DNA of 64,000 bases from Clostridium disporicum (GCF_001405015.1 NZ_CYZX01000005.1:62001-126000), one strand, 5' to 3'. Numbered from the stretch's first letter, positions 44,832 through 53,081 are shown. Notes: generated by a model from the letters alone, not told the origin. Translations and numbers: made by a program.

Positions 44832-44963
44832 AGCATATATGTTTCTCATTTATTCAATGAGACATTTTTCCATAATACAAAAACATATTTCTCTTTTACT
44901 TAGTCAAACATTTATTCCTGCTTTTAGCATATATTTCTCTTAAGCAAAGCTGAACATTTCTCC
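44832..44963. repeat. Three degenerate tandem repeats in the cysK-cysE gap
   Basis: Units of 38-40 bases at 44832-44871, 44881-44918 and 44926-44963. Each has the plan (A/G)CATAT(AT)-TTTCTC, a variable centre, then ACATTT(n)TCC. The centre of the first forms TCTCATT with AATGAGA. In mRNA each could fold into a small stem-loop. Their start-to-start spacing is 45-49 bases. They occupy most of the 218-bp gap. Confidence 0.55.
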
Positions 44964-44978
44964 TAATTGCTCTGTATT

Positions 44979-45887
44979 TTACTCATAAATTCCCATAGAT
45001 ATATATTTTTCTCCTCCATCTGGAGCTATAGCTAGTACTTTTTTGCCTTTTCCTAATTTCTTAGCTACTTGTAATGCTGCAAAAAGTGCCGCTCCTGATG
45101 ATATCCCTATTAGTATTCCTTCTTTCCTAGCAAATTCAACTGCTGTATTTATCGCATCTTGGTCTGAAACTGGTATTATTTCATCAACATATTCTCCTTT
45201 GTAAATTGAAGGAATGAATCCTGCACCTATTCCTTGAATTTTATGAGCTCCTGGTCCTTTTCCTGCCAGTACTTGTGATTTTTCTGGCTCTACAGCTACA
45301 ACCTTTAATGTTTTTATATTTTCTTTTAATTTTTTAGCTACTCCAGTAATAGTACCTCCTGTCCCAACTCCTGCTACAAAAGCATCTAAATCTTTAATAT
45401 CTTCTAATATTTCATCTGCTGTAGTTTCATAATGTTTATTTGGATTCGCTATATTTTCAAATTGTTGTGGCATGAAATATCCATAGTTATCTACTAACTC
45501 AGTAGCTTTTGCTATAGCCCCTTTCATCCCCTTTGCTCCTTCAGTTAAAATTAGTTCTGCTCCATAAGCCTTGATTAAATCTCTTCTTTCTTTACTCATA
45601 GTTTCAGGCATAACTATAATTACTTTATATCCTTTTACTCGTCCTATCATAGCAATTGCAATACCTGTATTTCCACTTGTAGGTTCTATTATTGTAGATC
45701 CTTCTTTTAATATTCCTAACTCTTCTGCTTTTTCAATCATCCCTAAAGCAGCTCTATCTTTAACACTACCACCTGGATTAAACTTTTCTAACTTAACATA
45801 TACATCAGCACTATTTTCTCCTACCATATTGTTTAGCTTTAAAATTGGTGTTTTTCCTATTAAATCTAGCATTGAATTATAAATCAT
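44979..45887 (-). CDS. cysK: Cysteine synthase
   Basis: Pyridoxal-phosphate enzyme, 302 residues, that forms L-cysteine from O-acetylserine and sulphide. The PLP lysine is Lys43 in NPGGSVKDRAALGM, the substrate loop is PTSGNTG, and the phosphate-binding loop VGTGGTITGVAKKLK is intact. The ATG at 45887 follows AAAGGGG; a frame opening further upstream (45911) runs through that site. First gene after the cysteine T-box, so transcription should rise when tRNA-Cys is uncharged. Confidence 0.96.
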   Translation of the reverse strand: MIYNSMLDLIGKTPILKLNNMVGENSADVYVKLEKFNPGGSVKDRAALGMIEKAEELGILKEGSTIIEPTSGNTGIAIAMIGRVKGYKVIIVMPETMSKERRDLIKAYGAELILTEGAKGMKGAIAKATELVDNYGYFMPQQFENIANPNKHYETTADEILEDIKDLDAFVAGVGTGGTITGVAKKLKENIKTLKVVAVEPEKSQVLAGKGPGAHKIQGIGAGFIPSIYKGEYVDEIIPVSDQDAINTAVEFARKEGILIGISSGAALFAALQVAKKLGKGKKVLAIAPDGGEKYISMGIYE

Positions 45888-45976
45888 AATTATTCCCCTT
45901 TCTCTACACATATCTTTTATATATATTTAAAATTAATTTCTTTTATTATATAATAATAATTTTCCTAGGAATTTTT

Positions 45977-46225
45977 ATAAAAAAAATACGCCTCTATAAC
46001 TTAGAGACGATAAAATATCCGTGGTTCCACTCTACTTGGATTATATGAAAATAATCCCACTCAATAAAGGTACAATCATACCTCTTCACTATAACGGGTG
46101 AACCCGTAACACCGTACTATTATTTCAGGCTTAAACTCCAAAGGGCACTTCGTTATAAATTACTGGCAAAAAGTTCTCAGCATCCTTTTCTCTCTGTAAC
46201 CTTCCTTTATACTACTTTCCTTTTT
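45977..46225 (-). ncRNA. T-box riboswitch, cysteine-specific
   Basis: On the minus strand this 250-base leader has: a stem I start around GGAAAGTAG with AGAGAGA, a specifier loop GAAGTGCCC before TTTGGAG, the T-box core AGTAGAGTGGAACCACGG (about 46017-46034), and the terminator GTCTCTAAGTTATAGAGGCG plus T8. The antiterminator bulge TGGAACC pairs with the free tRNA 3' end. The specifier codon is TGC (46145-46147), that is cysteine, which agrees with cysK-cysE downstream. It is expected to read through when tRNA-Cys is uncharged. Confidence 0.9.
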
Positions 46226-46267
46226 CACAGTTTCAATTCTTACTATTTAACTCTGTTTTATATTTTT

Positions 46268-46295
46268 ATTATATGCTTTTCTCAAATTTTGTAAA
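46268..46295 (-). promoter_or_regulatory. Promoter of the T-box leader
   Basis: On the minus strand: -35 TTTACA (46290-46295), a 16-base spacer, and -10 TATAAT (46268-46273). It begins right after the stop of the upstream MgtE-N/CBS gene and gives a leader of about 370 bases before cysK. Confidence 0.6.
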
Positions 46296-46303
46296 CACTT
46301 TTT

Positions 46304-47560
46304 TTAAAATTTATTTTTCTTTTTCCACATTGGGTATAAAAACTCATCTATTAAGTCATGAGTATTTACTGATCCAATTAAGACATCATTGTCATCAACT
46401 ACAGGGATAGATAATAGGTCATATTTTGATACTATTTCTATAGCTTCATTTATATCAACAAAATGTCTTATAACATTAGTGTTTTCATTCATAGCTTCTC
46501 TAGCCTTTGTCTCAGGAGTATTCATTATCAAATCCTTAAGTGTTAATATTCCTAACACTCTTTCATCTTCATCTGTTATAAATATTGAGTTTAACTGCTC
46601 ATCTTCTGGTTCAGTCTCTCTAAGAATTTCAATAATTTCACCTATTGTTATATCTATATTGAAAGAAATAAATTCTTTACTCATTATACTACCTACAGTT
46701 TCATCATCATACTGTAAAAGTTCTTTAACTTCATTAGCATCTTCAGCTTCCAAATTTATAAGAATCTTTTCTCTCTCATCATCATCTAGTTCATCTAAGA
46801 AATCTGCTATCTCATCATTAGGCATATTTTCTAATAATTCTGCAGCCTTAGCTTCACTTATATCTTTAATTATAGCACCTTTATATTCAGGATCTATTTC
46901 TTCTAAGGCATCCGCTGCTAAATCTTCATCTATGAATTCAAAAATTTTCTTTCTTGAATTTGAATCTAAGTCCTCTAATATATCTGCTAAATCTGCTGGA
47001 TGTAATGTTGATAGTTTTTTATATGGTATAGCAATTTGTAAATTATTATTTACCATTTCTAAAGATTCAACATCATCCCACATAAGAACCTTATCTTCAA
47101 AATCCTTATGAAGTGTTTTATATATTAACTTTCCAACGTTTAAAAGTCCAAATCTTCTTGCTCTAGCCATTGGCCCAGTCTCTACCGCTATTACTCTATA
47201 TTCACCAGCTATCTCAGCAATTCTTAAATCATCAACTCTTACAACTTGCTTTCCATTTATATCTACAATTTTTTTATCTAAAAGGTGCTCTGATAAAAGA
47301 TAAGAGTATCTTCTCGGCAGTATCTCTTTGCTCCCTCTAGTCATTATCTTTACTTTATTATCATTTTGTAAAAAGATTACACTTCTAAATTCATAATGAA
47401 ATGTTGACCTATCTCTTTTCACTTTATATCCTATAACTCTTGGATACCCTTCATCTGTAGTTACATAAATATCCTTTAATGTACCTAATACCTCATCAAA
47501 TTCGTCATATATCTTCTTGTCTAAAATGCTACTAAATAGTAGTACTGATAATTTTTTCAT
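46304..47560 (-). CDS. MgtE-N and CBS-domain protein without a membrane domain
   Basis: A soluble 418-residue protein with a PRC-barrel-like N-terminus (about 1-180), an MgtE_N superhelical domain (about 185-290; LHPADLADILEDLDSNSRKK, LLENMPNDEIADFLDELDDD) and a pair of CBS domains (about 295-410). It has the regulatory half of the Mg2+ channel MgtE but none of its membrane helices, and it ends just after the second CBS. Related clostridial proteins are often beside an Nramp-type metal transporter; none is here. It probably senses Mg2+ or adenine nucleotides and acts on a partner encoded elsewhere. The acidic loops (DELDDDERE, TEPEDEQ) would fit metal binding. AGGAGG precedes the ATG. Confidence 0.8.
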   Translation of the reverse strand: MKKLSVLLFSSILDKKIYDEFDEVLGTLKDIYVTTDEGYPRVIGYKVKRDRSTFHYEFRSVIFLQNDNKVKIMTRGSKEILPRRYSYLLSEHLLDKKIVDINGKQVVRVDDLRIAEIAGEYRVIAVETGPMARARRFGLLNVGKLIYKTLHKDFEDKVLMWDDVESLEMVNNNLQIAIPYKKLSTLHPADLADILEDLDSNSRKKIFEFIDEDLAADALEEIDPEYKGAIIKDISEAKAAELLENMPNDEIADFLDELDDDEREKILINLEAEDANEVKELLQYDDETVGSIMSKEFISFNIDITIGEIIEILRETEPEDEQLNSIFITDEDERVLGILTLKDLIMNTPETKAREAMNENTNVIRHFVDINEAIEIVSKYDLLSIPVVDDNDVLIGSVNTHDLIDEFLYPMWKKKNKF

Positions 47561-47592
47561 AAAGTTTCCTCCTATATTTAGAGAGAATAACT

Positions 47593-47679
47593 TTATTCAA
47601 ATAATTTAAAACTTAAAGTAATTCCCTCTATACTATTATTTGATTTTTCTAACTTAATACTCTGAGGGACACCCTCCAT
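47593..47679 (-). other. Small open frame or gene remnant, 28 residues
   Basis: ATG at 47679 with GGTGGTGA upstream encodes MEGVPQSIKLEKSNNSIEGI followed by TLSFKLFE. The open frame continues upstream of the ATG for 15 sense codons (VARDLFRKFTGGEFK), so it looks like the tail of a larger protein that has lost its front. It could also be a small leader peptide for the gene 33 bp downstream. I do not recognise it. Confidence 0.35.
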
Positions 47680-47854
47680 CTTAAATTCACCACCTGTAAA
47701 TTTTCTAAATAAATCTCTAGCAACTTAGCTAGTAGTATTTTAACAATATGTGTATATAATCTGATTCTGAATTAGCCTCAAATTTTTTATATACTAAACA
47801 ATAAAGTTTTTATTAGCACATTTGCATATTAAGTGCTATTCTAAATGCAATTAA

Positions 47855-47877
47855 AAATGCCCATTAGCTGGGCATTT
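47855..47877 (-). terminator. Hairpin in the 494-bp gap before the MgtE-N/CBS gene
   Basis: Perfect 8-bp stem AAATGCCC-N7-GGGCATTT with TTTTTAATT following on the minus strand. It may be a terminator of a decayed gene or an attenuator in a long leader. No M-box or other metal riboswitch could be recognised between it and 47560. Confidence 0.5.
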
Positions 47878-47988
47878 CATATACTAATATTATATTATAG
47901 AAACCTTGAAAGGCAACAAATTTTGATTTATATTTGAAATATTTATATTACCTATTTAATTTATTATATTATTTTTTATATCTATTCT

Positions 47989-48033
47989 AAAAAAGAGATA
48001 TCGTGATAATTTTTTATTACGATACCTCTTTTT
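47989..48033 (-). terminator. Terminator of the 213-residue membrane protein gene
   Basis: Long stem AAAAAGAGGTATCGTAATAA with TTATCACGATATCTCTTTTT (two mismatches), 22 bp past the stop of 48055..48696. Confidence 0.85.
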
Positions 48034-48054
48034 CATTATTTAAAATATACTATA

Positions 48055-48696
48055 TTATTTAAAAGTTCTTAACGCTTTATAGTTAACTAATAAAATTAAT
48101 ATATCTCCTATAAAAGGATAAGGAAATACCTTTATTCCACCTAGGAAAATAATGAATTCAGCTATAGTAATCATAAGACTTATTGTAAGTAGTTTCATTC
48201 CCCATTTATTACAATACGGCTTGTCTACACATAGCAGTGCTACTATTGCAATAGATGCAATTATAATTAAATAAATAAGATTTGGTGTTAAACTATTTTT
48301 GAAAGTTATTATAAATCCAAATGAATTATTAATATTTATGTTTACCTTGTACAAATATAATTCGCCTATATATAGTAATAATAAAATAGCCATAAATATA
48401 AAATTATAATCAAATGTTGTACCTTCATTTCTTAAAAATATATATGCTGTACCTAATGCTACTAACGGTATAGCAGGATAATTAAGTAAGATAAAACATC
48501 TTAAAAAATATACTATTGTCTGTGATTCTATTAATGTCCCTATTAAAACTGCTATATATCTCATAAATAATAATGCAAATGTAATACAGAAAAATGTTTT
48601 CACTTTTTTAGGACATTTATTTTTATTTATTATTAGTAAATATAAAATAAAAATAATTATAAATATCAGAGTTAAAAGGTAAGCAAAATTTAACAT
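48055..48696 (-). CDS. Integral membrane protein of unknown function
   Basis: A 213-residue hydrophobic protein with about seven predicted helices (first LLTLIFIIIFILYLLII; a late one TISLMITIAEFIIFLGGI) and short loops. I find no catalytic motif or transporter signature. The size and seven-helix plan resemble the 7TM sensor part of some histidine kinases, but no kinase domain is attached. GAAAGGAA precedes the ATG. Single gene with its own terminator, 68 bp after the lipid kinase gene. Confidence 0.65.
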   Translation of the reverse strand: MLNFAYLLTLIFIIIFILYLLIINKNKCPKKVKTFFCITFALLFMRYIAVLIGTLIESQTIVYFLRCFILLNYPAIPLVALGTAYIFLRNEGTTFDYNFIFMAILLLLYIGELYLYKVNININNSFGFIITFKNSLTPNLIYLIIIASIAIVALLCVDKPYCNKWGMKLLTISLMITIAEFIIFLGGIKVFPYPFIGDILILLVNYKALRTFK

Positions 48697-48764
48697 AATA
48701 TGTTCCTTTCATAGTGCTGTTATTTATAATTATTATTTTATTTTGTAAATTATTCTTTATTAAT

Positions 48765-49646
48765 CTATTTTACACCTAAAATTTTCAGTCCACCTTTTAT
48801 ACACTTAATATCTAATGGGAAATCTGGACCTTTTTCTCCATCAATATCTGTAACTATATCCTCATAACATTCAATATGAATTTCCTTAGATTTGAAATAT
48901 ATTACATTTTCTGAGTCTAAGTGCTCCCCTTTTAATACCTTTATAAATAGAGGTATTAATTCCATTATAGGTATTGCCTTAAATATTATCACATCTAACA
49001 ATCCATCTTTAGCATCAGACTTTGTAGCAAGCTTAAAGTTACCTGCTGTTTGGCCATTAAATACTAGCAAGAAATACATCTCACCTTCAAAGTTAACATT
49101 CTCTGAGTTTATCTTAACCTTTAGCTTTCTGAAGTTTGGTAACTCCTCTAAGCCTTTTAGGTAATATGCTAATTTACCTATAGTATTTTTTATATTTACA
49201 TCTGTTTTTTGTGATACATCTGTAAAAAGCCCTGTGCTTGCTACATTAACAAAGTATTTATCATTTATACTTCCTAAGTCTACTGTAGTTATATGTGAAT
49301 TTATAATCCTATTACATGCTTCTTCTATATCTGAAGGTATACCTAAGAACTTAGCGAAATCATTTGCTGTTCCTACTGGTAAAATTGCTATAGGTATTGA
49401 TATACCTTGCTTTGCCATCGCATTAACAACTGAATCAACTGTTCCATCTCCACCAGCTACTAAAACATATTTATAATCAAAATCTTTTACATCCTTAAAA
49501 GCCTCAGAAACATCTTCGTCTCTACTTATCCTATACGGAACTATAGTATATCCAGCATCTTGATGAATACTTATAACCTTATCTAACTTAGAAAGAATTA
49601 AATTTTCACCTGAGTAAGGATTGTAAATAAACTTTACATATCTCAC
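48765..49646 (-). CDS. Diacylglycerol kinase family lipid kinase
   Basis: YegS/DagK/BmrU-type kinase, 293 residues, that phosphorylates diacylglycerol or a related lipid at the membrane face. The nucleotide loop VLVAGGDGTVDSVVNAM (GGDGT at 65-69) and the following PIAILPVGTANDFAKFLGIP are diagnostic. The C-terminal beta-sandwich carries the TDIDGEKGPDFP motif. GGGAGG precedes a GTG start. It faces the plus-strand pssA gene across a 216-bp gap; both act in phospholipid metabolism. Confidence 0.88.
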   Translation of the reverse strand: MRYVKFIYNPYSGENLILSKLDKVISIHQDAGYTIVPYRISRDEDVSEAFKDVKDFDYKYVLVAGGDGTVDSVVNAMAKQGISIPIAILPVGTANDFAKFLGIPSDIEEACNRIINSHITTVDLGSINDKYFVNVASTGLFTDVSQKTDVNIKNTIGKLAYYLKGLEELPNFRKLKVKINSENVNFEGEMYFLLVFNGQTAGNFKLATKSDAKDGLLDVIIFKAIPIMELIPLFIKVLKGEHLDSENVIYFKSKEIHIECYEDIVTDIDGEKGPDFPLDIKCIKGGLKILGVK

Positions 49647-49817
49647 AGCTCTACCTCCCTAGTATCTTTACTAAAATATTACATATATTAAATTATAACA
49701 TACTTAACTTTTATAAATCATTATATTACTAATAATATTTTGTAAATAATCTTTATATAAATATAGCTTTTCTATATGATTACAAATTATAGTATTATAT
49801 TTTATTAGGTATTATGT

Positions 49818-49823
49818 TATAAT
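49818..49823 (+). promoter_or_regulatory. Candidate -10 box for pssA
   Basis: TATAAT, 40 bp before the pssA start, is the best -10 box in the gap. The matching -35 (TTATAT at 49795-49800) is weak. No other element is recognised in this gap. Confidence 0.3.
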
Positions 49824-49862
49824 TATATATCATTAATTTGGAATTATTTTGGGAGTGATTAT

Positions 49863-50384
49863 ATGAAAAGATCTTATATTCCTAATGCTTTTACTTTTAT
49901 TAATTTATCTTTAGGCATATGTTCAATTTTATCCACAATAGACGGTAATTACGCATTAGCAAGCATTTTTATACTTTTAGCAGGATTAATAGACAGATAT
50001 GATGGGAGAATTGCGAGATTTCTTAATGCAAGTAGTGAGCTTGGAAAGGAATTAGATTCTTTAGCTGACTTAGTTTCATTCGGTGTAGCACCATCAATTC
50101 TATCTTTTTTATTATTTAATTTTAAAGGTGTAGGACCTACAAGCCTAATTGGATTTATAGTACTACTAACGTTTCCAATATGCGGTGCTTTTAGACTAGC
50201 TAGGTATAATGTATCTACCTTTGATGGTGTATTTGCAGGAGTGCCAATAACTATTGCTGGATGCTTTATGGCTTTATTTATTTTACTTACTATAAACGTA
50301 AATATGTCTGCAGTTATACCAATGCTTCTTATGATTGTATTTTCTTATTTAATGGTTAGTAATTTTAAATTAAAAAAATTCTAA
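49863..50384 (+). CDS. pssA: CDP-diacylglycerol--serine O-phosphatidyltransferase
   Basis: Membrane enzyme, 173 residues, that makes phosphatidylserine from CDP-diacylglycerol and serine. The CDP-alcohol phosphotransferase motif D-G-x2-A-R-x8-G-x3-D-x3-D is complete, in DGRIARFLNASSELGKELDS followed by LAD, preceded by IDRY. About five or six helices are predicted. GGGAGTGAT precedes the ATG. It is the only plus-strand gene between 6.6 and 63.5 kb. No psd gene is adjacent. Confidence 0.93.
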   Translation: MKRSYIPNAFTFINLSLGICSILSTIDGNYALASIFILLAGLIDRYDGRIARFLNASSELGKELDSLADLVSFGVAPSILSFLLFNFKGVGPTSLIGFIVLLTFPICGAFRLARYNVSTFDGVFAGVPITIAGCFMALFILLTINVNMSAVIPMLLMIVFSYLMVSNFKLKKF

Positions 50385-50388
50385 TTAT

Positions 50389-50416
50389 AAAAAGCTGTGC
50401 ATATGCACAGCTTTTT
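50389..50416 (+). terminator. Terminator of pssA
   Basis: Perfect palindrome AAAAAGCTGTGC-ATAT-GCACAGCTTTTT immediately after the pssA stop. Its symmetry means it can also stop the convergent minus-strand transcript. Confidence 0.9.
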
Positions 50417-50479
50417 ATAATTAATAATCTAAACATAAATCACTATAAAACTTAAAGTATTAATTATTTCTATTAACCA

Positions 50480-50902
50480 TTAATTCTTATCTTTTTTAGG
50501 CTCTTCTTTAGGTCTAGGTCCATAGTTACCTCCAGGTGAGCTATTAAATCCTCCTGAACTAGTAACTCCTGGTGAGTTTGAAAATTGTAAATCACTATCC
50601 ACCTCAGTTAAAATAAGGTCAGTATTACCATTTTTCAGTATATAATCATTCATAACTGCTACATACTTATAGTATGATTCCCCACACTCTTCAAGCAAAT
50701 CTATTAAATGATCAATTTCATCTCCTAGTTTATCTGCTCTATTAACAGCTTCTTTGACATATTTTGTCCTTGCTTCTGGTATATTATTTAATTCAAAAGC
50801 ACCTCCAATTAAAAGTCTATAGGAGTCTGTTAATGTTTTTAATAAACTAGCTAAATTACTTAAATTTATATAATACTCGTGTATTAATTTGTTATATCCC
50901 AT
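50480..50902 (-). CDS. Hypothetical helical protein with a disordered tail
   Basis: A 140-residue protein whose first 95 residues are helical (NLSNLASLLKTLTDSYRLLI) and whose last 40 are a low-complexity tail rich in Gly, Ser, Pro, Lys and Glu (GGFNSSPGGNYGPRPKEEPK). No signal peptide, no known motif. GTAGGAGG precedes the ATG, and it follows the exchanger gene by 10 bp, so it is the last gene of that small operon. I do not recognise the family. Confidence 0.7.
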   Translation of the reverse strand: MGYNKLIHEYYINLSNLASLLKTLTDSYRLLIGGAFELNNIPEARTKYVKEAVNRADKLGDEIDHLIDLLEECGESYYKYVAVMNDYILKNGNTDLILTEVDSDLQFSNSPGVTSSGGFNSSPGGNYGPRPKEEPKKDKN

Positions 50903-50912
50903 TAGCTACCTC

Positions 50913-51998
50913 CTACACAAAAAAGTAACATATAGTTATGATTACATATACCGCTATTAATACTATTCCTTCAAACCAATTAGTACTACCATCAACGAAG
51001 ACTATATATGACATAAAAATAGCTAGTCCTGCTATTATTATATTTAGTACTGAAAAAACTAAGGCCATTTGTATTCCTAGTAAAAAAGCTGTTAATACTA
51101 GAATTGGAGTTGCAAATAATGCTATTTGTATTCCTGAACCTATAGCTATCTCCAAACTTAAATTTACTTTATTTCTTACAGCACACATAATAGCTGAAAT
51201 ATTCTCTCCTATATTACCCAAAACAGGAATTAATATTATCCCCATAAATCCTTCGGATATATTAAAATTCTCTATAATAATATTAGCATCATTTATTACT
51301 TTTTCTGACAAAAAGTATATAGCCAAACTTATAACAAATATTTTTATTAGTAAGATAACTAACTCTCTCTTATCTGATTTCTTCTCCTCTATTTTTTCAG
51401 TTTTGTCATCTCCTAATATTAAATTACTATGTGTATATAATGAATATATTAGCCCTAACAAATATACACATATTAAAATTATTGATACTACAGCACTTAT
51501 TTTTATTACTGTTTCAGATGGTATACTTGAATAATTATTTATGCAAGCCATTACTACCATAGATGACATAGCTAATAACAACATACTAAAGTTTGTTTTA
51601 GCATTATTCTTATTAAAAGTTTGTTGCTTATATTTTAATCCACCTAATAATATTGAAACTCCAAGTACTAAGAGCATATTATTAACTATACATCCTATCA
51701 TAGCAGCTTGTACCATAGAAATAAGCCCTAATCTCAATGACCATATTCCCATTATTATTTCAGGTAAATTACCTAAAGTAGCTGTTAATAATCCTCCTTT
51801 TTTTTCTCCTATATATTCTGAAATACTAGAAGTGAATTCCCCAAGCATAAAGGCAAGGGGAATCATTGCAATTGAATGTATTACTAATCCTAATACTATA
51901 TTAGTTGTATTAATAAAGAAGCACCCTAATGAAATTATAAATAGAATTATGCTATCTCTTGTTTTCCTATCTCTTAAAGCCTCTAGCATACTCATCAT
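50913..51998 (-). CDS. Ca2+/H+ exchanger, CaCA superfamily
   Basis: Membrane antiporter of 361 residues with about eleven helices in two inverted repeats. The alpha-repeats are visible: ATLGNLPEIIMGIWSL with the essential Glu, and the later IPVLGNIGENISAIMCA. A charged cytoplasmic loop (DDKTEKIEEKKSDKRE) separates the halves. This is the CAX branch, which exports Ca2+ in exchange for protons. Its start overlaps the end of the upstream gene by 32 bp and lacks a good ribosome site, so it may depend on re-initiation; ATGs at codons 1, 2 and 4 are all possible. Confidence 0.87.
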   Translation of the reverse strand: MMSMLEALRDRKTRDSIILFIISLGCFFINTTNIVLGLVIHSIAMIPLAFMLGEFTSSISEYIGEKKGGLLTATLGNLPEIIMGIWSLRLGLISMVQAAMIGCIVNNMLLVLGVSILLGGLKYKQQTFNKNNAKTNFSMLLLAMSSMVVMACINNYSSIPSETVIKISAVVSIILICVYLLGLIYSLYTHSNLILGDDKTEKIEEKKSDKRELVILLIKIFVISLAIYFLSEKVINDANIIIENFNISEGFMGIILIPVLGNIGENISAIMCAVRNKVNLSLEIAIGSGIQIALFATPILVLTAFLLGIQMALVFSVLNIIIAGLAIFMSYIVFVDGSTNWFEGIVLIAVYVIITICYFFV

Positions 51999-52389
51999 CT
52001 ATATCACTATATACACTTCTACTATTTGATCCTTTATAATTTTCTTTTGTTTCTCCTTTATTTATATATTTATCTTTATTATTTGTAGCACTATTTATAT
52101 ACTCATCATCTATAGAGTTGTACATAGTTGCCTCCACATAAGTAGCTTCTTTCTCCTGTAATGCCTTATAATATTCTTCATCAACTTCTTGTCCATTTGT
52201 TTCTTTACTACCAGGCTTTATATAAGTGGCCTCTTTATTTTGTAATGCTTTATAATACTCCTGATTAACTTTCTCTTCACCAGTACTCTCTCGATTCATT
52301 TCTGTTGTGCGTTTATCTAACAACCCTAAATTTTCCTTATAATCATACATAACAGGAACAAAAAAGTCCCTAGGCATTGATATATACAT
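51967..52389 (-). CDS. Hypothetical protein with short internal repeats
   Basis: A 140-residue, charged and tyrosine-rich soluble protein. It contains two near-identical units, NQEYYKALQNKEATYIKPGS and DEEYYKALQEKEATYVEATM, about 30 residues apart, then two IDDEY units near the end. No signal peptide or known domain. AGGAGG precedes the ATG. It starts 11 bp after the rubrerythrin gene and overlaps the Ca2+/H+ exchanger start. I do not recognise it; the tyrosine and glutamate pattern could suit protein or metal contacts. Confidence 0.7.
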   Translation of the reverse strand: MYISMPRDFFVPVMYDYKENLGLLDKRTTEMNRESTGEEKVNQEYYKALQNKEATYIKPGSKETNGQEVDEEYYKALQEKEATYVEATMYNSIDDEYINSATNNKDKYINKGETKENYKGSNSRSVYSDIDDEYARGFKR

Positions 52390-52400
52390 AACTTTTCCTC

Positions 52401-52943
52401 CTATGCATCTTTAATTTCACAGCATGGTTTAAAATATGCCCTTGGATATTTGCAAAGTGGACAAATTAACGGAGCTTCAGTACCTTCATGTATATATCCA
52501 CAATTCATACAACACCACTTAGATTCTTTTGGTCCACTAAACATTGTTCCATCTTCTAATTTGTCATATAGCTTCTTAAATCGTTCAGAATGTGATTCTT
52601 CTACTTCTTGCAATTCTTTAAAGAAATCAGCTATATCATTAAACCCTTCTCTCCTTGCTTCATCTTCAAACTTTTTATAAATATTCTTGTATTCTTCGTT
52701 TTCCCCCATAATAGCATCTAATAAATTCTCACAAGTAGAATTCACATCTTTTAAGAATTGTCCATATACTCTCCTAGCATGAGCTAGTTCATTTTTAGCT
52801 GTCTTATCAAATATTTCTCCTACCCATTGATATCCTTCTTGTCTTGCCTTCTCAGCAAATAATGTATACTTAGTATTTGCTCTACTTTCTCCTGCAAAGG
52901 TTCTATAAAGATTTTTTTCTGTATTACTTCCTTTTAAATCCAT
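52401..52943 (-). CDS. Rubrerythrin
   Basis: Peroxide-reducing di-iron protein, 180 residues, used by anaerobes against oxidative stress. The ferritin-like domain (1-135) has the iron-ligand positions in NLYRTFAGESRANTKYTLFA, FDKTAKNELAHARRV and QEVEESHSERF. The C-terminal rubredoxin-like domain has CMNCGY and CPLCKYP for one iron. Electrons would come from NADH through a rubredoxin reductase not in the window. AGGAGA precedes the ATG. First gene of a unit with the repeat protein and the Ca2+/H+ exchanger. Confidence 0.95.
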   Translation of the reverse strand: MDLKGSNTEKNLYRTFAGESRANTKYTLFAEKARQEGYQWVGEIFDKTAKNELAHARRVYGQFLKDVNSTCENLLDAIMGENEEYKNIYKKFEDEARREGFNDIADFFKELQEVEESHSERFKKLYDKLEDGTMFSGPKESKWCCMNCGYIHEGTEAPLICPLCKYPRAYFKPCCEIKDA

Positions 52944-53008
52944 AGTCTTCTCCTAAAAAATATTTACACTATTAAAATATTCAAAAGGATTTAATATGTG
53001 CCTTTAAG

Positions 53009-53057
53009 AAATAAGAGAGCAGCTTGAACTTAATTCATTCAAACTGCTCTCTTATTT
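53009..53057 (-). terminator. Terminator of the prkA-yhbH-spoVR operon
   Basis: Perfect 14-bp outer stem (AAATAAGAGAGCAG with CTGCTCTCTTATTT) plus an inner TTGAA/TTCAA stem, 24 bp past the spoVR stop. Confidence 0.85.
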
Positions 53058-53081
53058 CTAATTTACCATTATCCATTATCA

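Noticed and set aside
46389..47111. 240-codon plus-strand frame rich in Ser and Ile, opposite the MgtE-N/CBS gene
   Set aside because: It arises as the complement of an acidic, Glu/Asp-rich coding sequence; low complexity and no ribosome site.
47561..47854. Expected M-box (Mg2+) riboswitch before the MgtE-N/CBS gene
   Set aside because: I searched the leader for the conserved M-box segments and found none; the hairpins there are short and unrelated.
50938..52029. Long plus-strand open frames opposite the Ca2+/H+ exchanger and its neighbours
   Set aside because: They are mirror images of real minus-strand genes, have no ribosome sites, and the minus-strand proteins have clear family motifs.
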